Shown here: positions 63,943 through 64,000 of the stretch, piece after piece
Layout: each line of letters begins with the position of its first letter
How positions within the stretch are numbered: the first letter of the stretch is position 1
Source of the DNA: Glandiceps talaboti
Lineage: Eukaryota > Hemichordata > Enteropneusta > Spengelidae
Direction: 5' to 3'
Assembly (NCBI RefSeq): GCF_964340395.1
Contig: NC_135553.1
Span: 25,191,449 to 25,255,448, forward strand
Length of the DNA: 64,000 nt
Made by a program: the position numbers and the translations under genes
Notes under the pieces: generated by a model
Database searches by the model: none
Seen by the model: only the letters and a program-made list of their open reading frames with translations
Told to the model about the DNA's origin: nothing

Positions 63943-64000
63943 CTGTAATGATAAAGTCACACAAAGCTATATTAGGTATGCAACATTTAGGGATGGGTCA

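Overview
This is metazoan nuclear DNA. It is AT-rich with multi-exon genes, GT-AG introns (plus two GC-AG introns), AATAAA poly(A) signals, a tRNA-derived SINE, a LINE relic, MITEs and very many minisatellites. Protein-level matches are animal genes, and the dispersed-repeat style plus a short C1q/collagen gene suggest a marine invertebrate such as a non-vertebrate deuterostome or a lophotrochozoan. I cannot name the species. The ORFs offered by simple translation are mostly meaningless here; real coding exons had to be joined from splice sites, protein family similarity and reading-frame phase.

Layout, left to right. (1) HAPSTR1 (C16orf72 family), + strand, 721-5719, four exons, complete. 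(2) An intergenic stretch of old repeats, 5.98-10.7 kb. (3) U2AF2 (U2AF65), - strand, 11128-21098, eleven coding exons plus a candidate 33-nt microexon. (4) A short bidirectional promoter at 21.1-21.4 kb. (5) XPO6 (exportin-6), + strand, 21423-44957, 25 coding exons, complete at about 1149 aa; its introns hold most of the minisatellites. (6) A - strand gene for a helical, HEAT/ARM-like protein, entering from beyond the right end and reading down to about 46 kb. At least ten phase-consistent coding exons are visible; I do not recognise it with confidence (MEI1-like is a guess). Its 3' end meets the XPO6 3' end tail-to-tail. (7) A two-exon secreted collagen-C1q protein gene, + strand, 52528-54283, nested in one intron of gene 6.

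HAPSTR1, U2AF2 and XPO6 are housekeeping genes with unrelated jobs (stress/ubiquitin signalling, 3' splice-site recognition, nuclear export of profilin-actin); no joint pathway is implied. HAPSTR1 and XPO6 are both on human chromosome 16p, so this linkage may be ancestral.

The most unusual property is that several tandem arrays are seeded exactly on exon-intron junctions. In XPO6 the donor of exon 12 is followed by about 70 copies of a roughly 55-bp unit each carrying the last exon bases and GTAAGT. The donor of exon 16 is repeated 19 times at exactly 29 bp, the donor of exon 22 twice, and the acceptor of exon 23 five times at 67 bp. A relic of exon 6 with its donor lies 480 bp upstream of the true one. 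In the neighbouring - strand gene, an acceptor plus exon start is repeated at exactly 96 bp (frame-preserving), and another small exon has been amplified into about 17 copies of a 70-bp unit. Thus splice junctions in two unrelated adjacent genes have been turned into arrays of decoy or alternative splice sites.
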